Shown here in pieces: positions 60,801 through 64,000 of a stretch of 64,000 bases of DNA. Made by a program: the position numbers and the translations under genes. The DNA lies in assembly GCA_017163975.1 (NCBI GenBank), contig JAFFSR010000237.1:5766001-5830000 (forward strand), given 5' to 3'. Position 1 is the first letter of the stretch. Each line of letters starts with the position of its first letter. Below the pieces are notes generated by a model. That model had not been told where the DNA came from, made no database searches, and saw only the letters and a list, made by a program, of their open reading frames with translations. This DNA comes from Anastatus disparis (taxonomy: Eukaryota; Arthropoda; Insecta; Hymenoptera; Eupelmidae).

Positions 60801-61978
60801 AAAGAATCAATAAATCTCAAAGATATGGCTACTGTGTCATATTTTGTAAGTTTACAATTTCAATTATCCAAAATTAACCGTCAATAAACTCGAAATGTTT
60901 CTATCGAAAGTGTTGTAAAAATGTGTAATAAAAATAATAAAAGAATAATTATTTAAAAAACCAAATCAAATATAACCAACTCATAACTAAACAATTCGTA
61001 ATATAATGTATTAATAAGAGTTTTATTCTTTACAAAAGTTTTTTTTTAAATTAATTTTATTATATTGATTATTTAAATTAAAAGTAGAGATCGTCAGTGG
61101 CTCAGTCGGTAGAGCGATGGATTCATAATCTCGAGGACTCGAGTTCGAATCTCGCTCTCGGCAGTCGATTGATACAAGCATCACTATATACGATATACAT
61201 GCTTTGTTTACAAGCACACTGAAAATCTCCGTCGCTTATTAATATCGTAATGATAGCATAAAAACAGCGACGTTAAATAAAATAAAAAATCCGCTTTTGG
61301 AAGAGTAAACAAATTTTCTTTTTCTTTCAGCATTATTTATCATGGTTCACATTTAACAATATTTGATGTCACACTATTCATGAAGAAGCGTGGTATTCAA
61401 ATTAATTAGGATCACGTATTATCCAATTAAATTAACATTTGATAATCAACTAAAGTTGAATTTTTCTTCCAAGAATTTTATAACGCAATTAATGAATAAT
61501 TTATTATTGTGGCTCTGTAGATGAGATTAGCAAACCAAGCTGATCAAACATTACGATACGCAATATTGGTTATTTTTAGTAATGTACAGTCATTAAGTTA
61601 CAAAATTCCAGGAAATAAAATTCTAGTTAAATATGATTGATAATCGTTAATCTACTTGTTTATACATAAAATATTTCTATTTTGATTCGTTATTATTAAT
61701 TAATAATTTAATCATAAAATGACGTATTTCATATCATTCAAACCTAAAATCATTTTACAATAAACAACGTATTACGTCACTTTAGTACTTTCTTTTTCTA
61801 ACCTTAAGATCACCCTGATGGTCGTAAAAAGTCGTTGGTGCTAAGGCAGCTTTAAGTCGTCTATTTCTATAGAAGATAAAAGTAATGGCAGCCAAAAGCA
61901 TTACAATGACAGTCGTTAATATTCCGATTACTAAGCCGATTAATTGCCTTGATTCCGGCTCCTTGCTTTTGTCTGGAA
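17857..61978 (-). CDS. Ddr: Discoidin domain receptor tyrosine kinase, 3' part of gene (transmembrane to stop), nine exons
   Basis: The CDS is the complement of join(17857..18015, 19642..19791, 25843..25984, 30556..30648, 34565..34756, 37008..37345, 38264..38418, 41800..41977, 61803..61978). Every junction has a GT donor and AG acceptor, and all phases fit without gaps. The product is a single-pass receptor tyrosine kinase: a transmembrane helix (residues 13-37), a roughly 185-residue Pro/Ala-rich juxtamembrane segment, and a kinase domain (about 231-518) ending shortly before the stop. Identity rests on DDR-type blocks: FPRERL before the Gly loop, DDDPMCI and [46 protein letters not shown] and FREIHLFLQ. 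In the family, DDRs bind collagen through extracellular discoidin domains and signal slowly by autophosphorylation. The discoidin exons are not in the window, so the 5' half is missing here. I assume no constitutive exon lies in the 19.8-kb intron, because the flanking exons join directly in phase 0. Confidence 0.93.
18016..19641 (-). other. Ddr intron (1,626 bp, phase 0)
   Basis: It lies between the last two coding exons. It is AT-rich and contains a perfect 15-bp-arm palindrome at 18595-18629. No coding sequence or RNA gene is seen. Confidence 0.9.
18595..18629. repeat. Perfect palindrome, 15-bp arms with 5-nt centre
   Basis: The arms are AACTCGTCTGCTTAA and its exact reverse complement, separated by TTTAA. 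It is more GC-containing than its surroundings. On either RNA strand it would form a tight hairpin. It is too short for a typical microRNA precursor. It may be a relic of a foldback element or a dimeric protein site; the function is unknown. Confidence 0.85.
19642..19791 (-). CDS. Ddr: Ddr exon: kinase C-lobe (alpha-F to alpha-G)
   Basis: This exon of exactly 150 nt (residues 426-475, phase 0 at both ends) reads [20 protein letters not shown], then [20 protein letters not shown]. The invariant alpha-F Asp is in SDVWAF. EQPFEEL corresponds to the DDR family EQPYSQL, and [16 protein letters not shown] to the alpha-G region that precedes the final C-lobe exon. The acceptor is TATTCACAG and the donor AAAG then GTGAGAG. 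Because it is symmetrical and a multiple of three, skipping it would keep frame but remove half of the C-lobe. Confidence 0.96.
20072..20478. repeat. Degenerate tandem duplication, period about 210 bp
   Basis: Two adjacent diverged copies (about 20072-20265 and 20282-20478) share, in order, TATTAA, CAAAATTATTTTTAAA, AAATAATAAT, AAAAGCTTTTTA, GAGTTCAATACTTT and a final AAAGATTT(C/T)A(A/T)TGAT. The offset between matching words is 209-212 bases. Confidence 0.65.
23720..23749. repeat. (CT)n microsatellite, about 15 units
   Basis: A pure CT tract preceded by imperfect TCTTTCTC repeats. It lies inside a Ddr intron and reads as (GA)n in the transcript. Confidence 0.93.
24440..24735 (+). repeat. 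Dispersed intronic repeat, copy A
   Basis: It matches the segment at about 34175-34450 in the same orientation. Shared words include AATAGAATTAT, AATTTAGTTT, ATAAAAGTTGTTTTA, ATTTTACAAATCACCTC and TAG(G/A)CAT(T/A)AT. The last 60 bases are the best conserved. No terminal repeats or tRNA-like boxes were recognised, so the repeat class is unknown. The 5' limit is approximate. Confidence 0.65.
25843..25984 (-). CDS. Ddr: Ddr exon: kinase metal-binding motif, activation loop and P+1 loop
   Basis: This 142-nt exon completes Arg378 and encodes residues 379-425. [19 protein letters not shown] places the magnesium-binding Asp at 392 within DLG, where vertebrate DDRs have DFG. The activation loop reads [14 protein letters not shown], with Tyr400 and Tyr404 but Phe405 at the third position of the family Y-x-x-x-Y-Y motif. 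[13 protein letters not shown] is the tyrosine-kinase P+1 segment, and WES replaces the APE of other kinases, as is normal for DDRs. The acceptor is GATTTTTCAG and the donor CTTCTT then GTAAGTAG. The exon ends in phase 0. Confidence 0.96.
29470..29525 (+). repeat. Degenerate tRNA 5'-half-like segment
   Basis: TGGACCGAGTGGTTAAAGG at 29478-29496 closely resembles the D-arm/box A region of eukaryotic tRNA-Ser or tRNA-Leu. No box B or 3' half follows, so it is not a functional tRNA. It may be the head of a decayed SINE or a tRNA fragment. Confidence 0.4.
30094..30246. mobile_element. Imperfect foldback element (MITE-like)
   Basis: The left arm (30094-30142) and right arm (30172-30246) are reverse complements with gaps. 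The best stem is ACAAATCACTTTTTA against TAAAAAGTGATTTGT. Outer matches are GGTTTG against CAAACC and CAACAT against ATGTTG. The right arm is longer, so one arm has gained or lost about 25 bases. No ORF is present. Confidence 0.6.
30556..30648 (-). CDS. Ddr: Ddr exon: kinase alpha-E helix and catalytic loop (HRD)
   Basis: This 93-nt exon encodes residues 348-377 with split codons at both ends (Ser347 and Arg378). [25 protein letters not shown] reproduces the DDR alpha-E/catalytic-loop block almost exactly. HRD Asp374 is the catalytic base. The ATR of HRDLATRN is the receptor-tyrosine-kinase form of the loop. The acceptor is CTGTGTTTTAG and the donor ACGAG then GTAAGTTA. Both flanking introns are in phase 2, and the exon is a multiple of three, so skipping it would keep frame but delete the catalytic loop. 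Confidence 0.96.
33791..33829. repeat. (TA)n microsatellite, about 19 units
   Basis: A pure TA tract of 39 bases inside a Ddr intron, followed directly by a T-rich run. Confidence 0.95.
34175..34450 (+). repeat. Dispersed intronic repeat, copy B
   Basis: This is the second copy of the family seen at about 24440-24735, about 9.7 kb away in a different Ddr intron and in the same orientation. The core from AATAGAATTAT to the CACCTC(G/A)TAG segment is shared, with small indels. It ends about 115 bases left of the 34565 exon, close to its donor. Confidence 0.65.
34565..34756 (-). CDS. Ddr: Ddr exon: kinase alpha-C helix, hinge and alpha-D region
   Basis: This 192-nt exon completes Arg283, encodes residues 284-346 and gives two bases of Ser347. 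[11 protein letters not shown] carries the alpha-C Glu (Glu289), positioned to pair with Lys272. [21 protein letters not shown] corresponds to the beta-4/beta-5 and hinge region, with the DDR-like DDDPMC. GDLNQYL is the tyrosine-kinase alpha-D start and is nearly identical to the DDR family GDLNQFL. A Thr-rich connector ([11 protein letters not shown]) follows, where vertebrate DDRs have a variable Ser-rich loop. The acceptor is CTATTTACAG and the donor TTAAG then GTATGC. Confidence 0.95.
34757..37007 (-). other. Ddr intron (2,251 bp, phase 2)
   Basis: Most of the second half is the inverted-repeat element at 36001-36647. The remainder is AT-rich with no coding evidence. Confidence 0.9.
36001..36647. 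mobile_element. 647-bp DNA-transposon-like element with 17-bp terminal inverted repeats beginning TTAA
   Basis: The left end reads TTAAGGTGGCTCAAGCG (36001-36017). The right end is its exact reverse complement (36631-36647). The termini thus either include or are flanked by TTAA, the target site of piggyBac-superfamily elements. Near the right end CGCTTG and CAAGCG form a subterminal hairpin. The interior has an 89-codon frame (36246-36515, plus strand) with no transposase motif, so this is a non-autonomous element. The superfamily assignment rests only on TTAA and is inference. Confidence 0.8.
37008..37345 (-). CDS. Ddr: Ddr exon: end of juxtamembrane and start of kinase N-lobe (Gly loop, catalytic Lys)
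   Basis: This 338-nt exon encodes residues 171-282 and two bases of Arg283. It opens with a Pro/Ser-rich stretch ([18 protein letters not shown]), then an acidic patch (TEDEDDN). The kinase follows at [19 protein letters not shown]. The Gly loop is GCGYFG (residues 239-244), a valid GxGxFG, and VVVK places the ATP-contacting Lys at 272. Between them, [15 protein letters not shown] matches the family's HLCEV start followed by a variable insert. The acceptor ATATTTACAG and the donor CTTAG then GTGAGTT are strong. This exon shares the juxtamembrane/kinase boundary seen in DDRs. Confidence 0.95.
37346..38263 (-). other. Ddr intron (918 bp, phase 0)
   Basis: This is the shortest intron in the window. 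A poly-T run (about 38218-38240) and a CT tract (38247-38260) lie directly beside the donor of the 38264 exon, so the transcript has a GA-rich then poly-A stretch immediately after the splice donor. No gene is seen. Confidence 0.9.
38264..38418 (-). CDS. Ddr: Ddr exon: proline-rich juxtamembrane segment
   Basis: This 155-nt exon completes Gly119 and encodes residues 120-170. It contains [12 protein letters not shown] and then [18 protein letters not shown]. The second block resembles in arrangement the vertebrate DDR juxtamembrane pattern of a run of prolines followed by a Tyr-Ala acidic motif, which supports the DDR assignment outside the kinase. PxxP motifs could bind SH3 domains, and Tyr162-Tyr163 is a tandem tyrosine (both inference). 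The acceptor is TTATCTACCAG and the donor AAG then GTGAGAG. The exon ends in phase 0. Just downstream, in the intron, lies a CT-rich tract followed by poly-T on the plus strand. Confidence 0.92.
38419..41799 (-). other. Ddr intron (3,381 bp, phase 1)
   Basis: It contains a CT tract at 39265-39300 and complementary GA-rich sequence at 39440-39465 that could pair in the transcript. A CpG-containing patch lies around 39645-39680. Otherwise it is AT-rich. Conceptual ORFs here are low-complexity. Confidence 0.9.
41800..41977 (-). CDS. Ddr: Ddr exon: juxtamembrane region, Gly/Ala/Thr-rich
   Basis: This 178-nt exon encodes residues 60-118 plus one base of Gly119. It begins VSVEDG, has a Gly/Ser stretch (GSGVGSGAG), then [12 protein letters not shown], an Ala-rich run of six Ala after AAV, five Thr, and TSDYTG. 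The acceptor reads TTCGGCAG and the donor ACTG then GTATGT. The Ala run is encoded by an interrupted GCT/GCA/GCC trinucleotide tract, so its length may vary between individuals or species. It lies in the cytoplasmic linker between membrane and kinase. Tyr86, Tyr91 and Tyr117 are potential phosphorylation sites by position only. No NPxY motif of the vertebrate Shc-binding type is visible here. Confidence 0.9.
43978..44040 (-). other. Candidate in-frame cassette exon of Ddr (unproven)
   Basis: On the minus strand a 63-nt segment lies between AG (TAATTTGAG) and GT (GAAGTAAAG then GTACAC), with an alternative donor six bases earlier (TTTGAA then GTAAAG). It reads [19 protein letters not shown] plus VK. 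It is a multiple of three and starts and ends in phase 0, exactly what the host intron would need. Its third codon positions are about 57% GC, well above the surroundings. Against it, the acceptor has a poor pyrimidine tract, the peptide is not recognised, and the opposite strand is open too. Confidence 0.25.
44376..44462. mobile_element. Short foldback element with CCCTGGTA / CCCTAGTA ends
   Basis: The ends are CCCTGGTAAAAATTT and, on the other strand, CCCTAGTAGAAATTT. The inner arms share GTCTAGTTTT. The centre includes the perfect palindrome ATCGAGGCCTCGAT. The total is 87 bp with no coding capacity. The outer 12 bases match the ends of the element at 51702-51872, suggesting one family. 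Confidence 0.65.
44800..44878 (-). repeat. Degenerate tRNA-like SINE head
   Basis: On the minus strand GTGGTCTGATGGTTAAGTGG resembles a tRNA D-arm/box A (core TGGTCTGATGG at 44860-44870). A decayed box B-like segment follows about 45 bases on, around AGCTAGTTGGGAT. It does not fold as an intact tRNA by eye. It is probably the remnant of a tRNA-derived SINE different from the pair at 45735 and 61087. Confidence 0.4.
45735..45932 (-). mobile_element. tRNA-derived SINE, copy 1
   Basis: Read on the minus strand, it begins GAGGTCGTCAGTGGCTCACT. It has box A (GTGGCTCACTCGGTAGAG), a CAT at the anticodon-loop position (ATTCATAATC) and box B (GAGTTCGAATCC). A non-tRNA body follows (TACAAGCATCACT, then ATCGCAATGATAGCATGAAT), ending in CAGCGACGTTAAATAAAAAT and an A-rich tail. 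The second copy at 61087-61289 matches over the full length. The acceptor-stem halves do not pair well, so it is not a working tRNA gene. An internal 13-base segment (CACTGACGACCTC) is the exact reverse complement of its own 5' end. Confidence 0.85.
46821..46890 (+). repeat. tRNA-like segment with box A and box B matches
   Basis: TAGTGTACTGG (46828-46838) and GGTTCTCATCC (46871-46881) each match the RNA polymerase III internal promoter consensus at 9 of 11 positions, with tRNA-like spacing. The 3' side reads CATCCCGGTCAGG. The arms do not form a clean cloverleaf by eye, so this is more likely a SINE or tRNA pseudogene than a gene. A T-run (46911-46917) could serve as a polymerase III terminator. 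Confidence 0.45.
47980..48020. repeat. CGCT/GCTC-rich CpG cluster
   Basis: An imperfect tetranucleotide repeat (GCGCTCGCTCGTTCGCTCGC, then GCGCGTTCG) forms a dense CpG cluster inside the large AT-rich intron. Its function is unknown. A similar GCGAGCGAGCGAG cluster lies at about 50327-50340. Confidence 0.7.
50342..50360. repeat. (GA)n microsatellite beside a CpG-rich patch
   Basis: A GAGA tract directly follows GCGCCGCGCG and GCGAGCGAGCGAG (50303-50340). This is the most CpG-rich patch of the large intron. Confidence 0.85.
51702..51872. mobile_element. Near-perfect foldback element (171 bp) with CCCTGGTAGA ends
   Basis: The left arm (51702-51780) and right arm (51793-51872) are reverse complements with only a few mismatches. 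Shared blocks include ACCATTTTTTGGTCATAATT, GTTGAGCTAAG and TCTAGAAATTCTG. The loop is about 12 bases. The outer end CCCTGGTAGAAA is shared with the shorter element at 44376. The structure fits a recent MITE or foldback element. Its hairpin RNA could in principle be processed by Dicer. It has no ORF. Confidence 0.85.
55540..55602 (+). repeat. Imperfect hairpin in large intron
   Basis: CAATTAACGTTTAGAAA pairs with TTTCTCTAAACGTTTAATTG, with one or two bulges and a loop of about 17 bases. The size is near that of a small-RNA precursor, but the stem is short and AT-rich, so it may be chance. Confidence 0.4.
61087..61289 (+). mobile_element. tRNA-derived SINE, copy 2
   Basis: This is the plus-strand copy of the family described at 45735-45932. 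The head GAGATCGTCAGTGGCTCAGT, GTCGGTAGAGCGATGG and ATTCATAATC, box B GAGTTCGAATC, then the shared body (ATACAAGCATCACTATA, AATGATAGCATAAA) and tail CAGCGACGTTAAATAAAATA. It is in the opposite orientation to copy 1 and lies about 510 bases downstream (in transcription) of the transmembrane exon donor. The 5' word and the internal CACTGAAAATCTC can still pair imperfectly. No clear target-site duplication was found. Confidence 0.85.
61803..61978 (-). CDS. Ddr: Ddr exon: extracellular stalk end, transmembrane helix, start of juxtamembrane
   Basis: This 176-nt exon supplies two bases of a split Val codon and 58 further codons. It reads from a short charged stalk ([11 protein letters not shown]) into a helix of about 25 hydrophobic residues (13-37), followed by a basic stop-transfer stretch RNRRLKAAL. 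The helix contains a GxxxG motif (GLVIG, residues 15-19), which in DDR family transmembrane segments is associated with tight dimer packing. The acceptor is a clear T-rich tract ending TTTTTCAG. The donor is AAG then GTTAGA, weaker than consensus at the third base. The exon ends in phase 0. No exon upstream of it could be found before the window edge; the upstream exon must end with one base of the Val codon. Confidence 0.92.
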
Positions 61979-64000
61979 CTGAAAAATACAGAAATCTTTT
62001 ATCAGTTAACAATTTTGATAATTATTTTCTATATAATTTTTTAATCAGAATTACGATGAGAATACAATAACTAAAAGTAATTTTAATGCATTTAATCGAT
62101 CAAACTCTAATGCTTGTTTATATAGAAGAAATAAACATCTATAGATTGGATATTACCTTCAATAAACTTAATAACAAGAAATGATAGATATTTTCACTCG
62201 TTAAAAATTTAATTAACATTTTGTTTCATAAATTCAAAAAACGCTCAATTGATTAATCTTTCAGATTGAATTTACATTCTTCTAAGTATTTGCAAACCAA
62301 ACAGAAAACAAAACATTTTATTTTTTTTTCGCGTTGCGTATATTATACAATGCAAAATTCAATATATTTCAACATTTTACGTCACTGTAAATAAAATAAA
62401 ACAAATTTTTTTAATTAAAAAACATCAATATATATATATATACATATATACATTTTTTATATTCAGCCTGTTACGTAGATAACAAACGAAACCATTGGAA
62501 GATATCTCTCGTGCGAGCAATTTCAATTTCTCTTTCTCTCTCTCTCTTTCTGACTATGAAACGTCAGAGATTAAAACAAACCCAAAGCCCTATCAAGGAT
62601 ATGAAAACCTTTTCTCTTTCTATCTATCTTTCTCTTTCTCTCTCTTCAACAGAAGCTTTTGACGTTTTAGTGCACCAATTCACGCTTTCCAATATTGTAT
62701 ACGTTAGTAAGAGAAAGGAAAGAAGGATGTATCAAAACAATGGAAAATTGTACCTAAAGTTAGACCTATAAAGTCCATTAATTTTAATATTTAACTTATT
62801 TGCATAACAAAATTTTCAATGTTACATAAAATTTCTTTTTTTTTAATAATATTTTGAGATTTTTAATAAACGAGAAATTTAATACTAATGGATACTTAAT
62901 TCAACATTGAAAATAATTAACAAATATTCGAAATTATTTCAAATTATTAATAAGCTTTTTGGGAATTTATTCGTAATAATAACGATGGATCAAAAAAAAT
63001 ATCTACCCTTTGCAAAATAAAGATTTATTAAATTGATTTGCCTTACGAATTACAAAATGTCTCATTTATATAGCGGTATAGAAAGGATCGATCAAACTGA
63101 AGCTATCAAATTTATTTTGTCACATGAATATAACACAATCGATCATTCCATATTGAAATCTTCAATATTAAAAAAAAAATTATTTCATCTAAATGAATAA
63201 ATAAAAAAAATTGATTATATTTTAAAATTAATGTTGAAAAACAAATTGTAAATTACTTAAAAAATTACGATTACATTAAATTTTCACATCGAGCACGTAA
63301 CAAGGTAATAACTTATAAATCGTATGCGCAAAAGGCTCCAAACTTTTAGCTTCTTTTACTTCTGAAATTGACGGATGACTCAACGAAATATTGCAGTTTT
63401 TCGCTTACGTGCTTTTCCAAGGTGTATATAACCCTCCCCGCAACCAGCTGCTGTCAGAATGTTTTTATTACTCTAATGGTTCCATCGAAAAGCTTACTTA
63501 CTCGATATATACGTGCATATACGTATATATGAATATATGCATGTATATATGGCACGTATATACCGAGCGTTTCTTTAGCAGCGTGCACTCGATTTCTACA
63601 TATATAAAAGCTCGCACGCAAGAACCTCGAGAAAAGAGAGTAAATACACTTTTCTGTGGTATGGATGAAAGCGAGAGAGAGAGAGAGAAAGCTAGAGGGA
63701 GAAAGGTTAGTATAGAGGTAGAAAAGAGCAAGAGGCTTCTTTCGAGTAACTTTGGAAAGCTACCGCCCCTAGAGGTATAGTAGTAACGAGGGCACGAGTC
63801 AGAGTTAATAAAAGAGAGCAACGATGAACTTTTTAACAAATGAATTGGCTCCCGTCGGTCTTTGATGCAATTATCTGAGACCGATGAGAGCGCGTCTTTT
63901 TCTTTTCTCCTTTTTTTTTTACTTCTTCTTTTTATTCCTTTACTTCTTCTACTTCTTTTTTTTTCTTCACTTTGAGAAGCGACGTCAAAGAAGCTTTTTT
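61979..64000 (-). other. Ddr intron, partial (upstream of the transmembrane exon), phase 1
   Basis: It ends at the acceptor of the transmembrane exon and runs off the window. It contains a TA tract around 62430-62450, CT tracts at 62527-62549 and 62616-62645, and a (GA)n tract at 63671-63689. I searched it for a discoidin-side exon ending in phase 1 and found none that I could support. Confidence 0.75.

Larger units (their letters stand above)
41978..61802 (-). other. Large Ddr intron (19,825 bp, phase 0) between transmembrane and juxtamembrane exons
   Basis: This intron is as large as all the other placed Ddr introns together, give or take a few kilobases. It holds a SINE pair member at 45735-45932 and another at 61087-61289, two tRNA-like segments (44800-44878 and 46821-46890), two related foldback elements (44376-44462 and 51702-51872), a GA microsatellite, CpG-rich patches near 47990-48015 and 50305-50340, and a possible cassette exon at 43978-44040. 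No independent nested gene was recognised on either strand. Confidence 0.85.

Noticed and set aside
61087..61160. Possible functional tRNA with CAT anticodon
   Set aside because: The acceptor-stem and anticodon-stem halves do not pair, and the sequence continues into a shared non-tRNA body and A-rich tail, as in a SINE.
1..64000. CRISPR array, bacterial operon or viral genome
   Set aside because: There are no regularly spaced repeats, no dense ORFs and no Shine-Dalgarno-type starts; the spliced kinase gene shows this is animal nuclear DNA.

Overview
The window is AT-rich animal genomic DNA (about 70-75% AT by eye). It has GT-AG introns, many (CT)n, (GA)n and (AT)n microsatellites, tRNA-derived SINEs and small inverted-repeat elements. 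The one gene I can support is an insect-type discoidin domain receptor tyrosine kinase (Ddr). An insect, perhaps a hymenopteran, is my best guess; the order is an inference from composition and gene structure, not shown by the sequence.

Layout. Ddr runs right to left on the minus strand. Nine consecutive exons can be placed with exact, phase-compatible splice sites: 61803-61978 (transmembrane), 41800-41977, 38264-38418, 37008-37345 (juxtamembrane, then the Gly loop and Lys), 34565-34756 (alpha-C Glu), 30556-30648 (HRD), 25843-25984 (activation loop), 19642-19791 and 17857-18015 (C-lobe and stop). Joined, they give 1,583 nt, or 527 residues including one split codon at the 5' edge. The extracellular discoidin exons must lie beyond position 64000. 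Residue numbers below start at the first residue encoded in the window. Introns make up most of the gene; the largest, between the membrane exon and the first juxtamembrane exon, is 19.8 kb.

The kinase keeps its Gly loop, Lys272, Glu289, HRD Asp374 and metal-binding Asp392. It has DLG where the vertebrate DDR kinases have DFG, and its activation loop has Y-x-x-x-Y-F rather than Y-x-x-x-Y-Y. The juxtamembrane region is rich in Pro, Ala, Gly and Thr.

Positions 1-17856, downstream of the stop codon, contain the unmapped 3' UTR and intergenic DNA with no convincing gene. They hold a long (AT)n tract, a G-quadruplex motif, a GA- and CpG-rich stretch near 10-10.8 kb, a roughly 200-bp inverted-repeat element and one weak cadherin-like exon candidate.

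The introns hold the other notable structures: two related copies of a roughly 200-bp tRNA-derived SINE, a 647-bp element with 17-bp inverted ends starting in TTAA, two foldback elements sharing CCCTGGTA-type ends, a dispersed repeat present in two introns, a degenerate tandem duplication, and a possible 63-nt in-frame cassette exon. I found no bacterial-type system, CRISPR array, rRNA or intact tRNA gene. The long conceptual ORFs elsewhere are low-complexity translations of microsatellites and poly-T tracts.
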